A stretch of DNA of 35,719 nucleotides. Source: UBA6382 sp963600315 (GTDB taxonomy: Bacteria > Bacteroidota > Bacteroidia > Bacteroidales > Bacteroidaceae). The stretch covers positions 1 through 35,719 of the forward strand of contig CAVCAW010000049.1 of assembly GCA_963600315.1 (NCBI GenBank), read 5' to 3'. Of the stretch, positions 7,645 through 16,332 are shown piece after piece (the first letter of the stretch is position 1; every line of letters begins with the position of its first letter). The position numbers and the translations under genes are program-made. Under the pieces are notes generated by a model. That model did not search any database and was not told where the DNA came from. It saw only the letters and a list, made by a program, of their open reading frames with translations.

Positions 7645-8946
7645 TTATTTTTTGAGGATTGTTATAGCCTTGAGCAAGTTTCCATTGCTGAATGTCATGA
7701 ACGTTGTAGCAACACCAGTTTTGGCATCTATCTTGTAAATCGTCGGTGTTACTGCTGATTCTGCGGTAAACGAGGCAGACTTTTTGCCACTATACTGTCC
7801 ACCACTTGAGCCAGAACCGCCACTCATACTTGTAGGCGCAGCCACTGGTAGATAGTAGGCACCGGCATAACCATCACCCCATCCAAATGACACACTAGAC
7901 GGATCGGGCAAACCTGTAACCCAAGTCAAGGTCTGGTCCTCCATGTCAACAACAGCCATTTTGCCAGAAGCCGCCATGTTACCATACTGTGTCTTGTCAA
8001 GGAAGAATTCCAGAAGGAACTTGCTGCCACTGATGTGGAATGCCTTGCGGAAGCGATAGCCATCAGCCTTGCTGAAAATATCGAACTTATAGTTCTTGTC
8101 AAATTCGGTCTCGCCCTTTTTGATACGAAGTGCACCCACCTTGCTGTCGGTTGCGCTTGAACCAGAGAACACATAGACATTGCCTTTGTCGTCAGTGCCG
8201 CTTTGGGTGTAGCGTACAGAGCGCATGGCACCTACAGATGTACCGATGCGACCATCATAAATCATCTTCTTAATATTGAGCTGATAGTCGCAGATGGCAA
8301 CCACGGCAGAGTCGCGGTTAGAGTAGTTCAGCACCATTGCGACTTGATTATTGCCCATATCCACAATGTTTGAGATATTTGGATTTACTTCGTCAATGGC
8401 ATACTGCGGCAAGCCTACTGCTATATTATTACCTACACCTGTGGCATCAATCACCATCGCGTATGGTTGACTAATCTGAGCCGCATAAGAGTAAGAGCCA
8501 AAGATACCCGTATTGCCAAAGGCAGAAACCCTCACAGGACTGCTAACTTCAACCAACTTGCCATTGTCCACCTTGTAGCTACGAAGACCAGCCTGCTTGT
8601 CACCAATGCCTTCGGCTGATGCACCACGAGCATAGATATATCCCGAGAATACACCACTGGCAGGATTGTAAGTAACCTGCGTGAAACTGTCAAAGCTCTT
8701 CACTGCATCATCTGCCCCATATACATTCTCACCGGTCTTGCTTGATGAGAGGTCATTGTAGACTTTCATGTAAGCACCACCTGCCAGATCAGTTGTAGGG
8801 TCACCTGCCGTCACCACAAAACTAACTTCCTTCGGATTAACGGTTGAGCCTCCGCCACCTTGTGAATTGTCGTCATCTGAGCAAGATGCGAAAGTCATGC
8901 AAACTGCAAGCGCAAAAAGCGCTGTTGAGTAGAAAAAATTCTTCAT
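7645..8946 (-). CDS. DUF4374 surface lipoprotein, copy 1 (XusB-like)
   Basis: This is a 433-residue lipoprotein. The lipobox FASC gives Cys22, followed by SDDDN, an acidic stretch typical of Bacteroidetes surface-export signals. The body is beta-rich and resembles DUF4374 proteins such as XusB of Bacteroides thetaiotaomicron, a siderophore-binding surface propeller; that comparison is from memory. It shares GALRIKKG..EFDKNY.FD and ADGY.FR...H..GSKFLLE with the next gene upstream in the operon, so the two are paralogues. It probably captures a ferric complex and hands it to the TonB receptor. Glycine/serine-rich segments occur near residues 27-33 and 375-385. It sits 67 bases after copy 2. Confidence 0.82.
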   Translation of the reverse strand: MKNFFYSTALFALAVCMTFASCSDDDNSQGGGGSTVNPKEVSFVVTAGDPTTDLAGGAYMKVYNDLSSSKTGENVYGADDAVKSFDSFTQVTYNPASGVFSGYIYARGASAEGIGDKQAGLRSYKVDNGKLVEVSSPVRVSAFGNTGIFGSYSYAAQISQPYAMVIDATGVGNNIAVGLPQYAIDEVNPNISNIVDMGNNQVAMVLNYSNRDSAVVAICDYQLNIKKMIYDGRIGTSVGAMRSVRYTQSGTDDKGNVYVFSGSSATDSKVGALRIKKGETEFDKNYKFDIFSKADGYRFRKAFHISGSKFLLEFFLDKTQYGNMAASGKMAVVDMEDQTLTWVTGLPDPSSVSFGWGDGYAGAYYLPVAAPTSMSGGSGSSGGQYSGKKSASFTAESAVTPTIYKIDAKTGVATTFMTFSNGNLLKAITILKK

Positions 8947-9013
8947 TGTTTTTTGTTTTTGTTATTAATAAACTTTATTGTTGATTATCTGCTTGAGTAA
9001 ACCCTTTGGCGCA

Positions 9014-10336
9014 TTAATTGAGCTTGCCCAAAGTTCTTATTTCAGTAACACCCTTGATGGTGATACCCTTTATAGCTACACCTGTATCAGGATTGACAAG
9101 ATAGATGGCTGCATCTTGCCCAAATTGGGTAATGGGCAGATAGATAACACCATCGGCAAACATCGGCACTCCACCAGTTTCGGCACCCGACGTTATTAGG
9201 TTCTTTGTCGGAACACCGCTGAGCCAAGTAAATTTTTGGGTATCCATGTCGACTATTGCAAACTGGTGTCCAGGAGTAATGGTCGTTATGTTCTTCTCAT
9301 TATATATTTCGAGAAGAAACTTGCTGCCAGTCATATGCCACACACGACGGAACTTATAACCGTCGGCAGGAGTTTGCAAGTCGAAATAATAATTCTTATC
9401 AAACTCATCCGCACCTTTCTTGATGCGCAAAGCACCCGATTTGTGGGTCGTAGCCGCATTGAATGCATTGGAAAACACATATATAGTGCCGTCATCAGCC
9501 TTGTATACCTCATGAAGCACTTGAGAGCGATAGTGACCTGCCGCATAGCTTATGCGGTCGTCGCGATAGATTTTAAGAACATTCAAGTCCTTGTCCATCT
9601 TTGCCACCCAGCAACTGTCGGGATATTCCACGTCTCCCACACTAGAGCCGTCGCCAGTGCCCGTCTGATGAAAAGCCGACTGTACCATCGCAGAGAGGAA
9701 AGTGCCATCACCATTGTCTACTATGCTTGAAAAGGTTATCTGTTGCCCATTGCCCGTAATGTCTTCCGTCCAAAGCGTCTTTGTGTGATCAAGTTTCACG
9801 CCTGTGCTCGTAACATTCCAAAAAGCAAAGGTGGCACCGTCGTTGCGCAAACCGTCAGCAGAGATTTGACCGCCCACACTGGTAACCAGCTGCCCATTGA
9901 AAAAACCATAGTTGGAGAAACGGGTGTCGATACGAAACTCACCAAGTTTAGACAGCTTAGCATCGTCTGAAGTCCAACGCAAGCCATACCCCAATCCGGC
10001 AAACTGTTGCTGATACACCATGCCGATAGCATCGTGACCATTAAACACCCAAGTATAATTGGTCTGCGGCAACTCCATAATATTATTGCGGACATCAAGG
10101 TTACCAGCCTGCAGACTATTTGTCTGCATGATATACTCTGTGCCATTGTCTGTCTTTACGGCTATGAAGTAAGCCCCCTTGCCATTCAAGGCAGACTCTT
10201 CCTTGCCGGTTCCTTGCGAAGATTCACCATCTGAAGAGCCACTGCTACAACTGGCAAGCATCAGACACGTTCCTAAAAAACACAACAAAAGTCGTGTCAC
10301 TGCCCTTTTTGACAGCGATAAATAAGTTTTGTCCAT
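9014..10336 (-). CDS. DUF4374 surface lipoprotein, copy 2 (XusB-like)
   Basis: This is a 440-residue lipoprotein with lipobox LASC (Cys30) and a Ser/Gly/Glu-rich linker. It is homologous to the 7645-8946 product through GALRIKKGADEFDKNY and ADGYKFRRVWHMTGSKFLLE, but the N-terminal half differs clearly and the post-Cys sequence SSGSSDGE is less acidic. It starts 23 bases after the TonB receptor stop. Two diverged binding proteins behind one receptor could widen the ligand range or act in relay; this is inferred. Confidence 0.8.
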   Translation of the reverse strand: MDKTYLSLSKRAVTRLLLCFLGTCLMLASCSSGSSDGESSQGTGKEESALNGKGAYFIAVKTDNGTEYIMQTNSLQAGNLDVRNNIMELPQTNYTWVFNGHDAIGMVYQQQFAGLGYGLRWTSDDAKLSKLGEFRIDTRFSNYGFFNGQLVTSVGGQISADGLRNDGATFAFWNVTSTGVKLDHTKTLWTEDITGNGQQITFSSIVDNGDGTFLSAMVQSAFHQTGTGDGSSVGDVEYPDSCWVAKMDKDLNVLKIYRDDRISYAAGHYRSQVLHEVYKADDGTIYVFSNAFNAATTHKSGALRIKKGADEFDKNYYFDLQTPADGYKFRRVWHMTGSKFLLEIYNEKNITTITPGHQFAIVDMDTQKFTWLSGVPTKNLITSGAETGGVPMFADGVIYLPITQFGQDAAIYLVNPDTGVAIKGITIKGVTEIRTLGKLN

Positions 10337-10359
10337 TCTTAAATTATATATTATTGATA

Positions 10360-12570
10360 TTAATGATGCGTACGTTCCTGTTGTTTGTAAAACACATAAC
10401 GAAACTTAACAGAAAAACTGCGTCCAGGCTTTTGCAAACTATAGTTGTCGTAGAGTAAAGCATTAGTAAAGTTGTTTGCCTCTACCGACACATTGTATCT
10501 TCCGTTTTGAATGGCATATACTAAGTTGGCATCATGACTCAACTGGTTGGGCACATACAGCTTTGCACCCTCACCAGACCAAGAACGGAAGAACTTGTGC
10601 ACATAGTTGAGTGCCCACCCAAAGGTTAGCTTGTTAGCTTTGCCTAACACATGCTTGAATGTATAGTTGGCCTCGGCTCCGCCAAAAGCATAGGGCATGT
10701 TGGGCACACGATTATTGTAAGTAACAGACTCGGCTCCGAGCGAGTTGAGACGTTCTTTGTTGCGAGTATTCTGCAAAGAGAAATTGCCACCTATACTAAC
10801 TACATCCTTAAAGTAGTAACGAAGCTCCATGTCCATGCCAAGTCCCAAAGTCTTTCCATGATTTGCACTTACGGCCACACCCTTATGTCCTATGGTTCGA
10901 ATTATATAGTCGTGCGTATTGCGATAGTTGAAACCAACATCAATGCTTAGCGTGTGGACATTGTCCAAGGTATGCTGATAGCACCAGTTCAAGTTTATAT
11001 TGTCGCTTTTCTCTGGACGAAGGGCTGCATTGCCATCTTCATAATCACCATCACCAAATAGTTCGCGATCGGTAGGCATACGATAAGTGCGTTCATAAGA
11101 CACTTTTAGCTGCAGATTCTTGTTCAACATAAAGTAAGTGCCGGCAGCTCCCCACCCCAACGCATTATTACTTCGCTGTTGCTCTTCATAGTTGTCACGG
11201 CCCGAGTAAGCCACATTCACAGGACCTTTCACCTGCGAGTTGTAGTATTTAATGAAGGCCACCAGATTCCAACATTCTTCAGGTAGGAATTTGTAAGATA
11301 ACCCCAATACATTTTTGCTGTTGGTGCGGCGCATAAATGTGGAGGTCGTCTGCTGAACATTATTTGCCGCTCCGTTGGTGGTGCGCCGGCGATAGTGAGT
11401 ATAAGTGTCATTGAGCGTAAAGAAATGGTGGGTGCCAAGATGATAGGTAAGATTGGTCACTCCAGCAAACGTATAGCCTTTGAATTCAGCCAGTGTAGGC
11501 ACCCCTTCGCCCTGATAAGCATTCTCCTTGTATTCGCCGGTCCAACTATATGTACGATTGAGCGTGTCAATATTATTAGTCTTCACCATGTCATAACGAG
11601 CCGCCAATCTGAAAGTCAATCCTTTGACACCAAAATTTCGTTTTTCGTAAAGTAGCGAAGGTGTTAGCCCCTGTGCTTTGCGATGTTTGCCCCCAAACAC
11701 TATTTTCATCAAGTTGGCATTCTGGATTTGCGCATACTCGTGTGTATAGTTAAATCCAAGCATCAGCTTGTCGGCCCATTTCTTGTCTAGCAGACCGATC
11801 TGAAAGATGACTGCCTCATTGTGATAACGATCATGAAAACGGCGGAACCATCCCTCCTTCTCACTCACAGCATTGGTCTGAAGGTCTGTCCATTGCGTCT
11901 TCACTTTATAATCATTGTCCGAATAATTCTGATAGGCATTCAGACGCATTGTCAGACCCTGCTTGCTGGTCCAGCCTACAGACAGATTGCTGCGATGAGT
12001 ATTGAATGAGCCATAGCTATAGCTCGCGTCAACATAGGTGTGTGGCGAGTGATCAGTCACAATGTTGATGGCACCTCCAAGTGCATCTCCTCCAAAATCC
12101 ACTGGCACTACCCCCTTGTATACCTCAATACGATTGGCAAAACTTGCAGGAATATTGTTGACACCAAAGCTTGACGAGGCGCCATCCAATGGCACGCCGT
12201 CTATAAAGAGTTTCACATGCTTACCCGTGAATCCATTCAGATTAACACTTGTACCAGAACCAACCCCTCCGTCTTCACGCACTTTCACACCCGAAATACG
12301 GTTGAGTATTTGTGCCAAGTCCAGGTTGGTATTGCGCAAGCGTCGAGTGTCCACCGCCATCACATTGAATGCCGATGAATTGACACGCTTTACTTGGTTG
12401 CCACGAACAACCGCTTCACCCAAGCTATGGGTTTTACGCAATGTCTTGCCCTTTACGACGAGGGCTTTTCTAAAATCCAAGGAGTCGTTGTGCTGAGCCG
12501 ATATCATGGGTGAACACACCAATACACACAACACCAGCAGACCCCTACGTATGTAGTTGCTTCTTATCAT
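10360..12570 (-). CDS. TonB-dependent outer-membrane receptor (probable ferric siderophore receptor)
   Basis: This is a 736-residue receptor. The signal peptide ends near PMISAQ (26). The plug domain spans about residues 50-165: LAQILNRISGVKVREDGG, LFIDGVPLDG, and NRIEVYKGVVPVDFGGDALGGAINIVTD. A long beta-barrel follows, ending in FSVKFRYVF plus an eight-residue tail. There is no N-terminal carboxypeptidase-regulatory domain as in SusC, so this is a classical metal or vitamin importer rather than a glycan porin. It is the first gene of the operon, followed by two DUF4374 lipoproteins, as in xusAB. The exact ligand cannot be read from the sequence. Confidence 0.92.
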   Translation of the reverse strand: MIRSNYIRRGLLVLCVLVCSPMISAQHNDSLDFRKALVVKGKTLRKTHSLGEAVVRGNQVKRVNSSAFNVMAVDTRRLRNTNLDLAQILNRISGVKVREDGGVGSGTSVNLNGFTGKHVKLFIDGVPLDGASSSFGVNNIPASFANRIEVYKGVVPVDFGGDALGGAINIVTDHSPHTYVDASYSYGSFNTHRSNLSVGWTSKQGLTMRLNAYQNYSDNDYKVKTQWTDLQTNAVSEKEGWFRRFHDRYHNEAVIFQIGLLDKKWADKLMLGFNYTHEYAQIQNANLMKIVFGGKHRKAQGLTPSLLYEKRNFGVKGLTFRLAARYDMVKTNNIDTLNRTYSWTGEYKENAYQGEGVPTLAEFKGYTFAGVTNLTYHLGTHHFFTLNDTYTHYRRRTTNGAANNVQQTTSTFMRRTNSKNVLGLSYKFLPEECWNLVAFIKYYNSQVKGPVNVAYSGRDNYEEQQRSNNALGWGAAGTYFMLNKNLQLKVSYERTYRMPTDRELFGDGDYEDGNAALRPEKSDNINLNWCYQHTLDNVHTLSIDVGFNYRNTHDYIIRTIGHKGVAVSANHGKTLGLGMDMELRYYFKDVVSIGGNFSLQNTRNKERLNSLGAESVTYNNRVPNMPYAFGGAEANYTFKHVLGKANKLTFGWALNYVHKFFRSWSGEGAKLYVPNQLSHDANLVYAIQNGRYNVSVEANNFTNALLYDNYSLQKPGRSFSVKFRYVFYKQQERTHH

Positions 12571-12839
12571 ATCAACGTTATTGTCTTTTGACGGGCAATA
12601 AATGTGGTACCATAAGGAGTATTATACGTCGGGCCTAGCACATTCTTAATGTTCAAATAGACACTCGGTCTACTTAGAATCCATTACAGCAATGATATGG
12701 GCAATGACTGTTTCTCGCTTATCCGTTGCTTTTATTCCAATCTTTACACAAAGCAGATGCGCCTCTCGCTAGAAATTCTTTAATACAACTGCCTTTACTA
12801 CAAAAACAAGACACGCACAGAACGGCTCATCTCATTTTG
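12571..12839 (-). other. Long 5' leader of the TonB receptor operon
   Basis: About 270 bases separate the predicted transcription start from the receptor ATG. On the minus strand the leader holds a possible 11-codon ORF (starting at 12615, stop TAA ending at 12580) shortly before the receptor start. I looked for cobalamin-riboswitch core boxes and did not find them. No strong terminator-like hairpin was found by eye. Confidence 0.45.
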
Positions 12840-12845
12840 CGAGTG

Positions 12846-12876
12846 CAAAGGTATCATCATTTCAGATTAGTCACAA
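12846..12876 (-). promoter_or_regulatory. Promoter of the TonB/DUF4374 operon
   Basis: On the minus strand TACCTTTG (12853 to 12846) matches TAnnTTTG and TTG (12876 to 12874) lies 20 bases upstream, a near-ideal Bacteroidetes promoter. Confidence 0.7.
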
Positions 12877-13102
12877 TACTTAAAACTAACGATTTTTAGC
12901 CTCGCATAGGTAGATGTATTACTCCAAACTACCAAGTAAAACTATACTCTTGGTTCATCCACCCACCCATGCTTTTCAAGAATACCAAACAGGTCTGTCT
13001 ACAACGAGAGAGGTCGGGGCTTGAAGAAAAAAGTGGAATGGCAAAAGTTGGCACTACCAAAAACTTAGATTCTTCTTTTCACAAGGTTACAAACTGCTTC
13101 CA
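12877..13102. other. Intergenic stretch without recognisable features
   Basis: This region lies between the receptor promoter and the end of the outer-membrane protein gene. A 64-codon plus-strand frame at 12969-13163 overlaps that gene and has no family-like composition. I see no clear terminator here. Confidence 0.5.
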
Positions 13103-13852
13103 TCAGAAGGCTTCAACCTTGACACCTACTGACAGGCTCAAGATGTCGCGCAGAGAGAGGTAGCTATTTTGGACGTAAGACACTACGGCAAGGTCGTAGG
13201 TGGACAGTTCGTAGCAAAACGAGATAGCCTTGGCATATCGGCGTTTGGGACCAGGTATTTCCCAGCGGATGCGCTGTCCAAGAAAGATGTGGGCGCGCAC
13301 AGCCGTGGGGAATCCATAGTATTTATGGGGATATTTAGACGGTTCACGTACCCAAAACTCCTCACCTGTGATAGTGTTTATCATCATGCCCGCCGCCAAT
13401 GGCTCATATTGGAAGTGCCACACCAGCGGTATGCGGAATGGTATGTAGGTCTGGCGCAGCGTGAAGGTCATGTGGTTGTGAGGGGTGTTATGTTTTGGCA
13501 AGAATCCGAACATGAAATCGGTCTCCCACAAGCGACGTTCCTTGCCGCCATAGTGCCAGCCCAATCCAACATTGACCATACCCACATTGCCAGCATACTG
13601 AAACCGCGCTTGGTTGGGTATCAGGCTACGCCAGAAGCGATTGTAGGCCTCTACTCTGTGTTTGTAGTATTCGGGGGTGCCCTTCAGCGGTTTCTGCAGC
13701 GCTGTCACGTGGGAGCTGTCACCCACCGGCAACGAGCACTCGACATCATTCTCTTGCGACAACAAGAGTGAGTCTTGCGCCCGCAAAGCAAGGGGCAGAC
13801 AACTCAATATCAACATAACGGTCACAAAGGCCCTATACATGTTTGATTTCAT
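13103..13852 (-). CDS. Predicted outer-membrane beta-barrel protein, function unknown
   Basis: A 249-residue exported protein starting at ATG 13852, with a signal peptide MKSNMYRAFVTVMLILSC ending near LALRAQ. The mature part is rich in aromatic and alternating polar/hydrophobic segments (VGMVNVGLGWHYGG, HMTFTLRQTYIPFRI, AISFCYELSTYDLAVVSYVQ), consistent with a beta-barrel. I do not recognise a named family. The frame is open 30 codons further upstream, but that extension lies inside the phosphoesterase gene and would bury the signal peptide. The chosen start overlaps the phosphoesterase end by 20 bases, so translation may be coupled. It is the last gene of the cluster. Confidence 0.7.
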   Translation of the reverse strand: MKSNMYRAFVTVMLILSCLPLALRAQDSLLLSQENDVECSLPVGDSSHVTALQKPLKGTPEYYKHRVEAYNRFWRSLIPNQARFQYAGNVGMVNVGLGWHYGGKERRLWETDFMFGFLPKHNTPHNHMTFTLRQTYIPFRIPLVWHFQYEPLAAGMMINTITGEEFWVREPSKYPHKYYGFPTAVRAHIFLGQRIRWEIPGPKRRYAKAISFCYELSTYDLAVVSYVQNSYLSLRDILSLSVGVKVEAF

Positions 13853-14705
13853 AGCTATAAGAATCTTTTGTGACAGTATAGACCATATACGTTCTGCTGC
13901 CTGCAGCACTGCACTCATAATAAGCTGGTCCCTCATCACCAAACGGCCAATATTCTTTCAATTTGTGGTCATGACCACATATACAGAACAACAGGCCAGG
14001 GTATTGTGATGTGCGATAATTGAAATAGTCAGCCACGTTGTCATTAAACTGATACATATATGGTCCCACGTGCATAGCCAAGACCGTATTGCTCACCGAG
14101 TCAGGCAACGAAGCAAGGTCGTTCTTGATGAACGTAAAATTGGGGATGTCGTCGGAGTAGTCGTATTCGTAGGCATTGGTATTGAGCACCACAAGATGAA
14201 GAAACGAAGCGTTGAAACTGAAGTTGTCGGCGCCATACATAAGTTTATAGGAAGACTCACCAGACCCGATGCAATCGTGATTGCCGATGACGCAGACATA
14301 CGGCACGTTGAGCCGGTTCAACAGCGACCGCATCCACTCAAACTCCTTGGCTACTCCGAAATCTGCTTGGTCGCCGGTGTGGATTACGAAGTCAAGGTCT
14401 TCAATCTCATTGATGGAGTTTATCATCGCCTCCGTCTCGTCATACCACCGCTGCGTGTCACTTATTTGCGCAAAGCGAATAGTGTCCTTGCCAGCACAGC
14501 GCGCCTCTATCAATGCCACGTTTTTAGCCGTAAGACCTGTCTCACCGCTTATCCTGACGTCATAGGGATGATAGTCCATCATGTCGCACCCCGTCAGCAA
14601 CACTGAGAGCAACACGCCAGCGACCACAGCGCATAACCCATGGCAGAGCACAGAATCGAGCCCTCTCTCAATCGACACAAGCAAAGAAGACCAGTCCACT
14701 CTCAT
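13833..14705 (-). CDS. Calcineurin-like metallophosphoesterase, predicted lipoprotein
   Basis: A 290-residue phosphoesterase. The metal-binding motifs appear in order: ISDTQ (D-x-H replaced by D-x-Q), HTGDQAD, VIGNHDC, AMHVGPY and GHDHK. The catalytic GNHD His and the GHDH pair are intact. A hydrophobic segment ending in LLTGC suggests a lipoprotein, but 22 residues precede it, so the true start may be an internal GTG. It begins immediately after the cvfB stop and overlaps the next gene. The substrate is unknown. Confidence 0.85.
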   Translation of the reverse strand: MRVDWSSLLVSIERGLDSVLCHGLCAVVAGVLLSVLLTGCDMMDYHPYDVRISGETGLTAKNVALIEARCAGKDTIRFAQISDTQRWYDETEAMINSINEIEDLDFVIHTGDQADFGVAKEFEWMRSLLNRLNVPYVCVIGNHDCIGSGESSYKLMYGADNFSFNASFLHLVVLNTNAYEYDYSDDIPNFTFIKNDLASLPDSVSNTVLAMHVGPYMYQFNDNVADYFNYRTSQYPGLLFCICGHDHKLKEYWPFGDEGPAYYECSAAGSRTYMVYTVTKDSYSYEIKHV

Positions 14706-15542
14706 TTACAGCAATTTTATACCATTTTCGTCAATCTCAATCAGCCTTTCCTTATAGAGTGCACCGATGGCACGCTTGAAAGTCTTCTTGCTAACGCCAA
14801 ATCTGTCATATATATCCTGAGGGTCCGACTTGTCGTTGAGTGCCACGAAATAACTAGGAGAATCCCTTAGAGCTTTCAGCAGTACCACGCTAAAATCCTC
14901 CACATGCTGACGGCCGCCTTCCTGAAGTGCAAGGTCTATCTTGCCGTCGGGACGAATATTCTTGACGAAAGCCTTGACCTCATCACCCACGGCGAGCGGA
15001 CGGAACAGCTCATTATTATAAATCATTCCCTCGCACCCACAGTCCAACACGATGGCCTTGTAGCCCAAATCCGTGCGTTTGAACACAATCGCATCAACCT
15101 CCTGGTGGAGGCGCAGCGAGTCAGGCGTATCTTTGAGATGTTTGGAAATGCGTGCGGTACCGACAATTCGACCAGTAAGCTCGTCAACGTAGACATACAC
15201 CACATAGCGTCTGCCCACCTGCATCTTGGCTTGCTGTTCGCTGAACGGCACAAACAAGTCCTTGAGCAATCCCCAGTCAAGGAACGCACCATATTCGTTC
15301 AGCTAATTGACCCTCAGACAGGCAAACTCGCCAACCTTTGCCAGTGGTTTCTCCGTTGTCGCCACAGGTTTGTTGCTTTGGTCGAGATAGACGAACACCT
15401 CTACCTCGTCGCCCGGACGCATTTCGGGAGTGGTGTAGCGCCGTGGCATGAGAATCTCAAAGCCCTTTCCGCAGTCAAGATATGCCCCGCTCTCTACGAA
15501 ACGGTTTATGGTCAGTTTGTTGTAGTCTCCTAATTTTACCAT
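14706..15542 (-). pseudogene. cvfB: CvfB-like S1 RNA-binding protein interrupted by an in-frame TAG
   Basis: The reading frame runs 279 codons, the usual length of Bacteroidetes CvfB-type proteins, but codon 80 is TAG (15303-15305). The N-terminal part (79 residues, MVKLGDYNKLTINRFVESGA...GEFACLRVN) holds the first S1-like domain. The same frame continues after the TAG with LNEYGAFLDWGLLKDLFV, further S1 domains and a C-terminal winged helix (YDRFGVSKKTFKRAIGALYKE). Family members, as I recall them, carry Trp at this position (LRVNWVNEFGAF), so one TGG-to-TAG change explains it. Reinitiation could occur at a TTG at 15269. TAG is a normal stop elsewhere in the window. It may be a real nonsense mutation, a sequencing error or a read-through site. 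Confidence 0.85.
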
Positions 15543-15575
15543 AGTGGAGTATGTATAATGATTTCAAAATATGTT

Positions 15576-16307
15576 TCAGTCTTCAGCAGATTCTGCACTC
15601 TCGCCGGGTTGGTCTGCAGGTTGGTCCAGATTGCCCGTACCGACCTCATCAACCAGGCCATCCTTGAGGCGAATAGTTCTATCGGTGAGCGTGGCAAGCC
15701 GCTCGTCGTGTGTCACGATTATGAAAGTCTGGTTCAGTTTGTCTCTAAGGTCAAAAAACAACTGATGAAGTTCCTCCTTGTTCTTGGTATCGAGGCTGCC
15801 CGACGGTTCGTCAGCCAAAATAATGCGGGGACTGTTCATCAGCGCACGCGCCACTGCCACACGTTGGTTTTCGCCGCCCGACATCTGTTTAGGTCTGTGG
15901 TCACGGCGGTCGGCCAGTCCCAGCATAGAGAGCAACTCGTCGGCTCGTCGTCCAGCCTCTTTAGTACTCTTGCCAGCTATCAGTGCTGGCATCATGACAT
16001 TTTCGCGTGCCGAAAACTCCGGGAGCAGTTGGTGGAACTGAAACACAAAGCCGATCTCTGCATTGCGCAGCCGCGCCTGTTCCTTCTGCCTGAGCCGTGT
16101 AACATCTCTGCCGCACAGCGTCACCGTGCCCGACGTAGCAGAGTCAAGCAGACCCACAATCTGCAGCAGGGTCGTCTTACCCGCACCGCTGGGACCCACT
16201 ATGCTCACAATCTCGCCTTGCTCAATGTCAAGGTCAATGCCTTTCAACACCTCAAGTTCACCGAACCGCTTGGTCAGTCCTCTTACGCTAACTACCGTGT
16301 CTGCCAT
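15576..16307 (-). CDS. lolD: LolD-like ABC transporter ATP-binding protein
   Basis: A 243-residue ATPase of the LolD/MacB/FtsE type. Walker A is GPSGAGKTT (38-46), the Q-loop is FQFHQLLPEFSARENV, the signature is MSGGENQRVAVARAL, Walker B is IILADEPSGSLD and the switch His is in VTHDE. FQFHQLLPEF..ENV and SGSLD are characteristic of lipoprotein-release ATPases. An acidic tail (about 15 residues, rich in Glu, Asp, Pro) follows the normal end. No permease gene lies beside it. It sits 25 bases after the antiporter gene and 33 before cvfB. The subfamily is likely; the substrate is inferred. Confidence 0.88.
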   Translation of the reverse strand: MADTVVSVRGLTKRFGELEVLKGIDLDIEQGEIVSIVGPSGAGKTTLLQIVGLLDSATSGTVTLCGRDVTRLRQKEQARLRNAEIGFVFQFHQLLPEFSARENVMMPALIAGKSTKEAGRRADELLSMLGLADRRDHRPKQMSGGENQRVAVARALMNSPRIILADEPSGSLDTKNKEELHQLFFDLRDKLNQTFIIVTHDERLATLTDRTIRLKDGLVDEVGTGNLDQPADQPGESAESAED

Positions 16308-16332
16308 AACTTCTATTATCTCTTTGATTTTA

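Noticed and set aside
12618..12640. E. coli-like TATAAT in the receptor leader
   Set aside because: The Bacteroidetes primary sigma factor uses TAnnTTTG, and a better-spaced promoter is present upstream.
12571..12839. Cobalamin riboswitch before the TonB receptor
   Set aside because: The conserved B12-box and core segments were not found, and the gene context favours iron rather than cobalamin.
12969..13163. 64-codon plus-strand ORF
   Set aside because: It has no promoter motif or recognisable domain and overlaps the end of the outer-membrane protein gene.
15303..15305. TAG read as a sense codon (genetic code change)
   Set aside because: umuD and frdB end in TAG at normal protein ends, so TAG acts as a stop in this genome.
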